Source: Amycolatopsis sp. CA-230715 (GTDB lineage: Bacteria; Actinomycetota; Actinomycetes; Mycobacteriales; Pseudonocardiaceae). From it: DNA of 64,000 nt. A program made the translations under genes and the position numbers. Where the stretch lies: the NCBI RefSeq assembly GCF_018736145.1, contig NZ_CP059997.1:619501-683500 (forward strand), read 5' to 3'. Under the pieces are notes generated by a model, which was given only the letters and a program-made list of their open reading frames with translations, ran no database searches and was not told the origin of the DNA. Below are positions 16,374 through 24,073 of this stretch, one piece after another (the first letter of the stretch is position 1; each line of letters starts with the position of its first letter).

Positions 16374-17429
16374 TCAGCCCGCGGATTCCGGGCGGAAGCG
16401 CTGCAGGCCCGCGGCGAGCACGATCACCAGCCCGATGATGAGCAGCTGGATGTTGGAGTCGATGTTGTTGAGCGCCAGGATGTTCCGGAGCACCCAGACG
16501 AGCAGCGCACCGGCGACGGTGCCGACGACCGATCCCCTGCCGCCGGTGAGGCTGGTGCCGCCGATCACCACGGCGGCGATGGCGTCGAGTTCGTACATGG
16601 CACCGTCGTTGGGGCCGCCGAAGTTCAGCTGGCCCGCGTGCACGATCCCGGCGAGCGCGGCGAGCAGCCCGCAGATGCCGAACACCAGGATCTTCACGCG
16701 GGTGACCGGCACACCGGAGAGCCTCGCGGCCTTCTCGTTGCCGCCGATCGCGTAGATGTGCCGCGAAAACGCGCTGACCCGCAGCAGGACGACGGCGAGC
16801 GCGGCGACCACGATGAAGATGAGCGCGGGGATCGGCACGAGCCCGTTGAAGGTGCGCTCGCCGAGCAGGGAAAAGGTCAACGGCGCCTGGTTCGCGCCAT
16901 CGCCGTAGGTGATGGTGATGCCCTGCCCGCCGGACCAGATCCTGGCGAGCCCCCGCGCGATCTGCATGCCCGCCAGGGTCACGATGAACGCCTGGATGCC
17001 GAACTTCGCGATCGCCACGCCCTGCAGCAGGCCGAACACGAGCCCGATGGCGAGCACGATCAGCACCGCGGGCACGAGGCCGAAGTCGTTGTTGACGAGG
17101 AGCACGGCGGCACCGACACTAGCGAGCCCGAGCACGGAGCCGACGGACAGGTCGATCCCGCCGATGAGGATCACCAGTGTCATGCCGACGGCGAGGATCC
17201 CGGTCTCCGAGGTCGCCCGCACCACGCCGAACAGGTTGTCGGGGTCGAGGAAGACCAGGTCGCCGTTCTTGACCGGGGAGAACACGATGGCCGCGATGAA
17301 CACCACGACCAGTGCGAACACGCTCTGGAAGCGGAACACGATGGAGACGAGATCGGTGCCGCGGGTCCGCTTCAGCTCGGGGTCCAGCACGGTGGACGGG
17401 CCGGGGCCCTGCTTGGTCTGCTCGGTCAT
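16374..17429 (-). CDS. Sugar ABC transporter permease (RbsC-like)
   Basis: 351 aa with about eight to ten helices. Family motifs include TGILAVGMTLVILIGGIDLSVGSVLGL and GRGSVVGTVAGALLVWVLRNILALNNIDS, typical of RbsC/BPD_transp_2 permeases. Its ATG overlaps the TGA of the ATPase gene (ATGA), so the two are translationally coupled. Confidence 0.93.
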   Translation of the reverse strand: MTEQTKQGPGPSTVLDPELKRTRGTDLVSIVFRFQSVFALVVVFIAAIVFSPVKNGDLVFLDPDNLFGVVRATSETGILAVGMTLVILIGGIDLSVGSVLGLASVGAAVLLVNNDFGLVPAVLIVLAIGLVFGLLQGVAIAKFGIQAFIVTLAGMQIARGLARIWSGGQGITITYGDGANQAPLTFSLLGERTFNGLVPIPALIFIVVAALAVVLLRVSAFSRHIYAIGGNEKAARLSGVPVTRVKILVFGICGLLAALAGIVHAGQLNFGGPNDGAMYELDAIAAVVIGGTSLTGGRGSVVGTVAGALLVWVLRNILALNNIDSNIQLLIIGLVIVLAAGLQRFRPESAG

Positions 17430-19027
17430 GCCCTCTCACCCAGTTCTTCGCTCACGGCTCCTTCTCCCATCGACGCGGCGAGGAGATCGGCTTCGCTGCC
17501 GGAAGCGGTGTCGATCTCCTGCACGCTGCGCCCGTCCTGCAGGACGATCACGCGGTCGCACACGCCGATCAGCTCGGCTGGCTCGGACGAGGCGAGCAGC
17601 ACGCCGACGCCGCGGCTCGCGGTTTCGCCGAGCAGGCGGTAGATCTCGGCCTTCGCCCCGACGTCCACCCCGCGGGTCGGTTCGTCGAGCAGCAGCAGCG
17701 ACGGTTCGGTCAGCAAGTTCCGCCCCAGCACCACTTTCTGCTGGTTCCCGCCGGACAGCGAGCCGACCGGGCTGGCCAGCGACGCGAGTTTCACGCCGAG
17801 CCGTTCGGTGGTTTCGGCGGCCAGCGCGCGCTCCTTCGCCCTCGGCACCGCGCCCAGCCGCGCGATCCGTTCCACAATGGACAGTACGGTGTTGGCCAGC
17901 ACGGAGTGCTCCAGCGACAGCCCGGCGATCCGGCGGTCCTCGGGGAGGAACGCGATGCCGAGCTTGAGCGCCTGTCTCGGCCCCGACGGCGCGATCTCCT
18001 TGCCGTCCAACAGGATCCGGCCGCCGGTGGGCCTGCCCGATCCGACGCCGTAGAGGGTTTCCAGCAGTTCGGTGCGCCCGGCGCCGAGCAGCCCGGCGAG
18101 CCCGACGATCTCGCCCCGCCGCACCCGGAGGGAAATGCCCGCGGGATCGCGACGGCCCGGCTTCGGCCGCTTTTGCCGCACCTCCAGGTCTTCGACCCGC
18201 AGCAGGTCGTCGCCGTCGTCCTCGTCGGCAAGGTGCGCGCTGTCCGGCTCGGCCTCGGTGCGGAACATGAGGTGCACCGGCCTGCCGACCATCGCCTCGG
18301 AAGCCTGCGCCGCGGTCATCGCGCGCGCGTCGAACTCGGCGACGACGGAACCGTTGCGCAGCACCGTCGCCCGGTCGGCGACCCGGCCGATCTCGTCCAT
18401 CCGGTGCGAGATGTAGACGATCCCCGCGCCGCCCCGCCGCAGCTCGGCGATCACCGTGAACAACTGCTCGACCTCGTGCGAGGACAACGCGGAGGTCGGC
18501 TCGTCCATGATCAGGATCCGCGCGTCGAGCGAGAGCGCCTTGGCGATGGTGACCAGCTGCTGCTCCCCGGTCCGCAACTGGTCGATCGGGCGGCGGGGGT
18601 CGAGCGCGACCCCGGCGCGGTCGAGCAGCTCGCCGGTCTCGGCGACCATGCGGCCGCGGTCGACCACGCCGTACCGGGTCTTGAGCTCCCTGCCGAGGAA
18701 GACGTTCTCGGCCACGGACAGCGCGGGCACCAGGTCGAGCTCCTGGTGGATCATCGCGATCCCGGCGCGCTGGGCGTCGACGGGACGGGTGAAGTGCACC
18801 GGCTCGCCGGAGACCCTGATCTCGCCCTCGTAGCCGCCGACCTCGCCGGAGAGCACCTTCATCAGGGTCGACTTGCCCGCGCCGTTCTCGCCGAGCAGCG
18901 CGTGCACTTCGCCTTCCAGCACGGTGAAGTCCACCCCGGAGACCGCCCGCACCCCGCCGTAGGCCTTGCTGATCCCGGCCATCTCGACCAGCGCGGCACC
19001 CCCCGCAGCCTCACTGTCCATCCGCAT
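17426..19027 (-). CDS. Sugar ABC transporter ATP-binding protein (RbsA-like)
   Basis: 533 aa with two ABC modules, as in RbsA/MglA/XylG. The first has Walker A LLGENGAGKSTLMKVLSG, and LSLDARILIMDEPTSALS as Walker B. The second has GLLGAGRTELLETLYG, a degenerate P-loop normal for this family, and LSGGNQQKVVLGRNLL then LLLLDEPTRGVDVGAKAEIY. First gene of the importer operon; its promoter region contains operator copy 2. Confidence 0.95.
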   Translation of the reverse strand: MRMDSEAAGGAALVEMAGISKAYGGVRAVSGVDFTVLEGEVHALLGENGAGKSTLMKVLSGEVGGYEGEIRVSGEPVHFTRPVDAQRAGIAMIHQELDLVPALSVAENVFLGRELKTRYGVVDRGRMVAETGELLDRAGVALDPRRPIDQLRTGEQQLVTIAKALSLDARILIMDEPTSALSSHEVEQLFTVIAELRRGGAGIVYISHRMDEIGRVADRATVLRNGSVVAEFDARAMTAAQASEAMVGRPVHLMFRTEAEPDSAHLADEDDGDDLLRVEDLEVRQKRPKPGRRDPAGISLRVRRGEIVGLAGLLGAGRTELLETLYGVGSGRPTGGRILLDGKEIAPSGPRQALKLGIAFLPEDRRIAGLSLEHSVLANTVLSIVERIARLGAVPRAKERALAAETTERLGVKLASLASPVGSLSGGNQQKVVLGRNLLTEPSLLLLDEPTRGVDVGAKAEIYRLLGETASRGVGVLLASSEPAELIGVCDRVIVLQDGRSVQEIDTASGSEADLLAASMGEGAVSEELGERA

Positions 19028-19089
19028 CCTTCGTTGGCGACGGTCGGCGTCCCGGCGTGCGCTGAAGGTCCCGTACCTTCGTGAACACC

Positions 19090-19110
19090 CGAGAAATCGA
19101 TTACCCGAGA
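19090..19110. promoter_or_regulatory. Putative LacI-family operator, copy 2
   Basis: CGAGAAATCGATTACCCGAG lies 63 bp upstream of the ABC operon start and matches copy 1 at 13687-13707 in 19 of 21 bases; the only differences are T/A exchanges at symmetrical positions 5 and 11. The core AATCGATT is fully palindromic. Confidence 0.75.
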
Positions 19111-19421
19111 AAGCTAGAGTGACCTGGACGACGTGTCAAGCATCACCCGATCGGGTTCTTTACCCAGGTGCGCCACGGCCCGCGAAGCCCGCGTACGGCC
19201 CGCACTGTACCGAGCACGCGGTGCGCACACGACCACTTTCGACCTCCGACCGCCGGATCGGAGCAGGCTCGTGACATGCCAGTACCCGCGCCGGAATGGG
19301 ACACTGGAAGAAGTGGCCGGGAAAGTCCCTTCGACCCTGGACAACACCACCTGAGCAGGGCAGACTGACCGACGGTCGCCTACAGCATGTGTTTGATTAT
19401 GTGCGTTACGTGTCGATCTTT

Positions 19422-19433
19422 GGTGAATTCACC
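19422..19433. promoter_or_regulatory. Palindrome GGTGAATTCACC upstream of the Xre/RES pair
   Basis: A perfect 12-bp palindrome sits in an AT-rich patch (about 19388-19440) 56 bp before the antitoxin start. The Xre protein of such pairs usually represses its own promoter, so this is the best candidate operator. No reliable gene is seen in the rest of 19111-19488. Confidence 0.5.
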
Positions 19434-19488
19434 CACATTTGCGGTCAGGAATCGCACGAACCCGCACACGCGAGCTAGTCTGAGCGGC

Positions 19489-20073
19489 ATGACTATGGCG
19501 CTGGAAAACGTGCTCGCGAAGGCAGGGCTCCGAGTGGATGCCACCGAGTTCCTCACTCTCGTGGAGGATGCCGCGCGCAGGCTGTCCCCGCTGGCGCCCA
19601 ACCCCGCGGAGTTCTTCCCGTCCGACACGCGCGCCGCGCTGACCGACGTCGGGCTGGACCTTTCCCCCTACGAAGAGGACGAAGCGGACTTCCGGGCCAG
19701 GACGGTGGCCGCGCACGCGGTGTTCGCCGAATCCTCGCTCACCGCGAACGAGGTGGCCAAGAACCTCGGCGTCGACCGCAGCCGCGTCCGGCACAAGCTG
19801 TCCGAGGGCAGGCTCACCGGCTGGAAGGACCAGAGCGGGTGGCGGCTGCCGTCGTGGCAGTTCACCGGCAGCGGGGTGCTGCCGGGCCTCGAGGTGGTGC
19901 TGGCGGCGGTGCCCGCGGACCAGCCAGCGCTCGTGGTGGCCGCGTTCATGAGCACACCGCAGGAAGACCTCGTGATCAACGAGCGTCCGGCGACCCCGCG
20001 GCAGTGGCTGCTCGCGGGCGGCGACCCGGAGGCCGTCGTGGCACTGGTGGAGGTTCTGGGCACGCCCTTCTAA
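19489..20073 (+). CDS. Xre/MbcA/ParS-type antitoxin
   Basis: 194 aa from ATG 19489 (an alternative ATG follows at 19495). A helix-turn-helix is seen near residues 84-110 (LTANEVAKNLGVDRSRVRHKLSEG), followed by a C-terminal toxin-binding segment ending in MSTPQEDLVINERPATPRQWLLAGGDPEAVVALVEVL, which resembles the Xre/MbcA/ParS toxin-binding domain. It lies 45 bp upstream of a RES-domain gene in the usual antitoxin-first order. Confidence 0.85.
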   Translation: MTMALENVLAKAGLRVDATEFLTLVEDAARRLSPLAPNPAEFFPSDTRAALTDVGLDLSPYEEDEADFRARTVAAHAVFAESSLTANEVAKNLGVDRSRVRHKLSEGRLTGWKDQSGWRLPSWQFTGSGVLPGLEVVLAAVPADQPALVVAAFMSTPQEDLVINERPATPRQWLLAGGDPEAVVALVEVLGTPF

Positions 20074-20118
20074 GCTGTCCACCCGGCCCAAGATCACGAG
20101 AAACAGGTAACAGCACGA

Positions 20119-20775
20119 ATGGCAAGGCTCCCCCTGCCGCCTTCTCGCGCCGTCCTGGTCAACGAGCTGAACCGCACCGAGGACGTCGTGGCGGTGCACC
20201 CGGGGACCAGGCTGGTGCGGATCTTCACCGCGCACGGCAACCATCCGCAGCAGTGGAACTCGTTCCGCTACACCGGCCCGCTTCCGCACGGCCGGTTCGA
20301 CCAGCAGCACCCCGCGCGAGGGGGAAAGCCGGTCACCGACCCCGGTAACGGAGTGCTCTACTTCGGGCTCACCGTGCGCACGAGCGTCGCCGAGGTGTAC
20401 CAGACGACGTCCACGGTCGACCGCAGGACGCGCGGCCCCCGGCTGGTGGTGGTGCGGCCGACCAGGACGCTGCGGCTGCTGGACCTGTCCGGGCTGTGGC
20501 CGACCAGGGTCGGCGCCTCGCAGGAGATTTCGAGCGGCCCCAAGCGCATCACGCAGGCGTGGGCGCGCGCGATCCGCTCGGCCTTCAGCGATCTCGACGG
20601 GCTCTGGTACCGGTCTTCGATGGATTCGGGTGGCCCCGCGCTGTGCCTGTGGGACCCGCCGGCAGGCGCGGCGCTGCCCGTCGAGCCGGACGTGCTGCTC
20701 TCGCTCGACCACCCCGGCCTCGACGTCCCGCTCGGCAGGGTGTGCGCCGAGCTGAACTACGTCCTGCTGGACTAG
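20119..20775 (+). CDS. RES-domain toxin
   Basis: 218 aa. The RES signature is readable: basic residue region HPARGGKPV, acidic residue in GVLYFGLTVRTSVAEVYQ, and serine in YRSSMDSGGPALCLWD. Characterised RES toxins (MbcT, ParT, Res) degrade or phosphorolyse NAD+ or ADP-ribosylate a target. The pairing with the upstream Xre-like gene makes a type II toxin-antitoxin module. It ends 1 bp from the convergent S9 peptidase gene. Confidence 0.88.
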   Translation: MARLPLPPSRAVLVNELNRTEDVVAVHPGTRLVRIFTAHGNHPQQWNSFRYTGPLPHGRFDQQHPARGGKPVTDPGNGVLYFGLTVRTSVAEVYQTTSTVDRRTRGPRLVVVRPTRTLRLLDLSGLWPTRVGASQEISSGPKRITQAWARAIRSAFSDLDGLWYRSSMDSGGPALCLWDPPAGAALPVEPDVLLSLDHPGLDVPLGRVCAELNYVLLD

Positions 20776-22713
20776 CTAAAGGTGCCTTGACCACCAGTCG
20801 AGCACGGCTTCGAAGCGCTGGAGGCGGTGGCGCGGGCTGCCGGAGCGGCTCAGCTCGTGCCCTTCGCCGGGGAACAGCAGCAGCTCGGTTTCGGTACCGG
20901 CGCGCTTGAGCGCGACGAACATGCGCTGCGCCTGTTCCACCGGGCACCGCCAGTCGAGTTCCAAGTGCACCACGGCGAACGGGATGCCGATCCGGTCCGC
21001 GTGCGTGAGCGGGCTGCGGGCGCGCTGCTCGGCCGGATCGTCGCCGACGTAGCAGCGGGCGAACTTCCAGCCGATGTCCGAGCTGCCGGTGAACGAGTCC
21101 CAGGCGTTGACCGCGCGCTCGCTCCACGCGGCGCGGAACCGCCCGCCGTGGTGCGCGGCGAGCCAGCCGGTCATGAACCCGCCGTAGGACCCGCCCATCA
21201 CGCCGGTCCGGCCGCGGTCGAGATCTGGCCGCTCGAGCGCCGCGTCGAGCAGGGCCAGCAGGTCGTCGGCGTCGACGGTGCCGAGCGCGTGCAGGATCGC
21301 GCGGCCGTGCGACTCGCCGTAGCCCGCGGAACCGCGCGGGTTCGGAAGCACGACCGCGTACCCCGCGGAGGCGTACACCTGCGCCTCGTCGAACAGGCCC
21401 CAGCCGTAGTCGGCGAACGGCCCGCCGTGCACCACCAGCAGCACCGGATGCGGGCCGTCGCCTTCGGGCAGCACCAGCCAGCCGTGCACGGGATACCCGT
21501 CGGCGGAGGTCGCCGTCAGCTCGGTCAGCGGGCGGATTCCCTTGTCCCGCAAGGGTTTCGACCAGTCCGTGAGCGGGCCGGAGCCGAGCAGGCAGACGTC
21601 GCCGCGCGAGTCCGGGGCCGTGATCGCGGCGGCGACCCGGCGCCCGTCCGCGGCGAACGCGGTGACCCTCGCACGCTCGCCGCCGAGCAGCCGGAGCCCG
21701 TCGAGACGGGTCCCGGCCGCGGTGCGCGGGACGGCGCGCAGCTCGACGGCGCCCCGGGTGCGGACGGCGACCAGCAGGTCGTCGCCGAGGGGCACCGGCG
21801 GCCCCGCGGCGGGATCGCAGTCGACGGTCTCGGCGTCGGTGAGCCGCCGCGCCTCGGCGACGGAACCCGGCTCCGGCAGTGACGCGGAGAAGAGCCCGAC
21901 GTTGCGGATCTCGGTCCCGGGACCGGAGAACTCGGTGCCGTAGAAGAAAAGCGACCCGCCGTCGGCGCACAGCCGTTCGGCGTAACCGCGCATCCGCACG
22001 ACCAGCTCCGGCGCGCCGCCCGCGGCCGGGATCGCGTAGACGTCGCACTGATCGCCGTCTTCCCTTCCCCAGTCGCGCCCCGCGACGACGAGCACCCGCT
22101 CGCCGTCCGGGGTCCACACCGGGTGCTCGACATCGGCTTCGCCGTCGGTGAGCGCTTCCGCGCCCAGGGACGGCCCCGCCGTCGTGGCCCCGTCGAACAC
22201 GTCGGCCACGAACAGCCGCAGCCGCCGGTCGCCGAGGAACCCGATGTCGTCGAGCCGGTAATCGAGCCGGGTGATGAGCCGCGGTGCCTCCGCCTCCGCC
22301 GCGACGGATTCGCCGGAGGAATCCGCGGTGCCGTAGCGCCCCGGTTCCGGGATCCGCGCGGTGAAGGCGATCCGCCGCGAATCCGGCGCCCACACCGGCT
22401 CGCCCGCGCCGAGCGGGAGGCCGGTGAGCCGCCGCGCCTCGCCGCCGTCGGACGGCATCACGTGCAGCTGGGCCGGGTCTCCGCCGGTGCGGCGGAGGAA
22501 CGCGACCCACCGGCCGTCCGGTGAGATCGACGGCGCCGAATCGTGGTCGCCGTGCGTCCAAGCCCGGTCCGTGCCGTCGAAACCGATCCTGCGCACCGTC
22601 CCGGTGTAGCGATCGGTGTCCAGGCAGGGCCGCGAAACCGCGGCCAGCAGGAGTTCACCGCGCAGCGCCAGCCGCCCCGGTACCGCCAGCAGTTCGAGAT
22701 CCGATGGACGCAC
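20776..22713 (-). CDS. S9-family (prolyl-oligopeptidase-like) serine peptidase
   Basis: 645 aa from GTG 22713. The N-terminal 380 residues form a TolB-like beta-propeller (repeats such as SISPDGRWVAFLRR and PVWAPDSRRIAFTA). The C-terminal alpha/beta-hydrolase domain carries Ser in GGSYGG (about 508), Asp in LELDWRCPVEQ (about 582) and His in GEGHEL (about 617). No signal peptide is evident, so a cytoplasmic acyl-aminoacyl or dipeptidyl peptidase is likely. Confidence 0.92.
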   Translation of the reverse strand: MRPSDLELLAVPGRLALRGELLLAAVSRPCLDTDRYTGTVRRIGFDGTDRAWTHGDHDSAPSISPDGRWVAFLRRTGGDPAQLHVMPSDGGEARRLTGLPLGAGEPVWAPDSRRIAFTARIPEPGRYGTADSSGESVAAEAEAPRLITRLDYRLDDIGFLGDRRLRLFVADVFDGATTAGPSLGAEALTDGEADVEHPVWTPDGERVLVVAGRDWGREDGDQCDVYAIPAAGGAPELVVRMRGYAERLCADGGSLFFYGTEFSGPGTEIRNVGLFSASLPEPGSVAEARRLTDAETVDCDPAAGPPVPLGDDLLVAVRTRGAVELRAVPRTAAGTRLDGLRLLGGERARVTAFAADGRRVAAAITAPDSRGDVCLLGSGPLTDWSKPLRDKGIRPLTELTATSADGYPVHGWLVLPEGDGPHPVLLVVHGGPFADYGWGLFDEAQVYASAGYAVVLPNPRGSAGYGESHGRAILHALGTVDADDLLALLDAALERPDLDRGRTGVMGGSYGGFMTGWLAAHHGGRFRAAWSERAVNAWDSFTGSSDIGWKFARCYVGDDPAEQRARSPLTHADRIGIPFAVVHLELDWRCPVEQAQRMFVALKRAGTETELLLFPGEGHELSRSGSPRHRLQRFEAVLDWWSRHL

Positions 22714-22736
22714 CGGCCGACCCTACCGGCACGGGA

Positions 22737-23747
22737 TCACCGGGCGTCTTCTCGTTCCTCGGGTGCTTCGGCGTGCAGGTCGAGTCCGTTGGCGTGCACG
22801 GATTCCGGGTCCCGCTTGGCCTTCATCAGGCTCGCGACCGTGGTGATGGTCAGCACCACGACGATGACGCCGAGGGACACCCAGTTGTTGATGTCGAGCC
22901 AGTCCGGCACGGCGTCGTACTCGTGCAGGGCGTGCAGGAACAGCTTGGCGCCGATGAAGCCGAGGATCACCGCGAGGCCGTAGGACAGGTAGACCAGCTT
23001 CGAAACGAGGCCGCCGAGCAGGAAGAAGAGCTGCCGCAGGCCCATCAGCGCGAACGCGTTGGCGGTGAACACCAGGAACGCGTCCTGCGTGATGCCGAAG
23101 ATCGCCGGGATCGAGTCGACGGCGAAGAGCAGGTCGGCCGAGCCGATCGCCACGATCACCACGAACATCGGGGTGATCCACCGCTTGCCGTCGCGCTTCA
23201 CGAACGACTTGTGGCCGACGTAGTCCTCGGTGACCGGGAAGACCTTGCGCACCAGGCGGGTGACCGCGTTCTCCTCGTACTCCTCGTCCTCGTCCTTGTT
23301 GCGGACCATGCTCACGGCCGTCCACACCAGGATCGCGCCGAAGAGGAAGAACACCCAGACGAACTGCGCGATCAGCGCGGCGCCCACCGCGATGAACACG
23401 CTCCGCATCGCCAGCGCCAGCAGGATGCCGACCAGCAGCACCCGGTGCTGGTGGATCGCGGGCACCTTGAACGAGGCCATGATGATCATGAAGATGAACA
23501 GGTTGTCCACGCTGAGCGAGTACTCGGTGATGTACCCGGTGAAGAACTCGATCGCCGGGTGGTGCCCGGCGAAGAACCACAGCCCGATCCCGAACAGCAC
23601 CGCGCACGAGATGTAGAAGATGACCCAGCGAGCTGCCTCACCCGTGGTGACCTCGTGCGGCTTCCGGTCGACGATGACGAGGTCGAGCGCGATGAGCGCG
23701 AGCAGGCCACCGACCGTGGCGACCCACAACCACAGGGGAACAGTCAT
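22737..23747 (-). CDS. TerC-family membrane protein, probable Mn2+ exporter
   Basis: 336 aa from ATG 23747; GGAGG lies 9 nt upstream. About eight to nine helices with the TerC motifs FFTGYITEYSLSVDNLFIFMIIM and GSADLLFAVDSIPAIFGIT, which hold the conserved acidic residues. TerC proteins regulated by yybP-ykoY riboswitches export Mn2+ or load it onto exported enzymes. Here such a riboswitch lies directly upstream, which strongly supports a manganese role. Confidence 0.93.
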   Translation of the reverse strand: MTVPLWLWVATVGGLLALIALDLVIVDRKPHEVTTGEAARWVIFYISCAVLFGIGLWFFAGHHPAIEFFTGYITEYSLSVDNLFIFMIIMASFKVPAIHQHRVLLVGILLALAMRSVFIAVGAALIAQFVWVFFLFGAILVWTAVSMVRNKDEDEEYEENAVTRLVRKVFPVTEDYVGHKSFVKRDGKRWITPMFVVIVAIGSADLLFAVDSIPAIFGITQDAFLVFTANAFALMGLRQLFFLLGGLVSKLVYLSYGLAVILGFIGAKLFLHALHEYDAVPDWLDINNWVSLGVIVVVLTITTVASLMKAKRDPESVHANGLDLHAEAPEEREDAR

Positions 23748-23783
23748 GAAACGAAACCTCCGGATAGTGCGCAGCAGCAACTA

Positions 23784-23880
23784 ACCGGAGGTCTCTTCCG
23801 CCGGTGCGGGACCGGCCGACGGTGCCGGGCGCCCAGGGGCAGCCGTGCTGACGACACCGCCGCGGAGGAATACTCCCCTC
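23784..23880 (-). promoter_or_regulatory. yybP-ykoY (Mn2+) riboswitch
   Basis: On the minus strand the leader shows the conserved aptamer parts in order: GGGGAGTA at the 5' end, GGTGTCGTCAGCACGG, GCCCCTGGGC and the closing AGACC. It lies 37 bp upstream of terC. The 3' strand contains ACCTCCGG (23785-23792), exactly complementary to CCGGAGGT (23756-23763), which includes the terC Shine-Dalgarno. This fits a translational ON switch: Mn2+ holds AGACC in the aptamer and frees the ribosome site. Confidence 0.88.
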
Positions 23881-24073
23881 ACAGCGATGTCCATTTTGAC
23901 TGCTCAGCGCCCCGAACGCCAGCCGGGGTCACCCGCGTCACCAGGATGCCCGGCGTAACTTCGGTCACGTCAGGCGAACGGCCCTTGTTTCCGGTGCCGC
24001 TGTCGACGCTGAGTGCGCGCTCCGCTGCGCCACCCATGGGAAGTTCTCAGGAAAGGTCACATACGGTCAACCC

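Noticed and set aside
19114..19354. Overlapping frames of 70-78 codons on both strands between the ABC operon and the antitoxin
   Set aside because: No ribosome site, no motif, and they mutually overlap; the region is better explained as promoter DNA.
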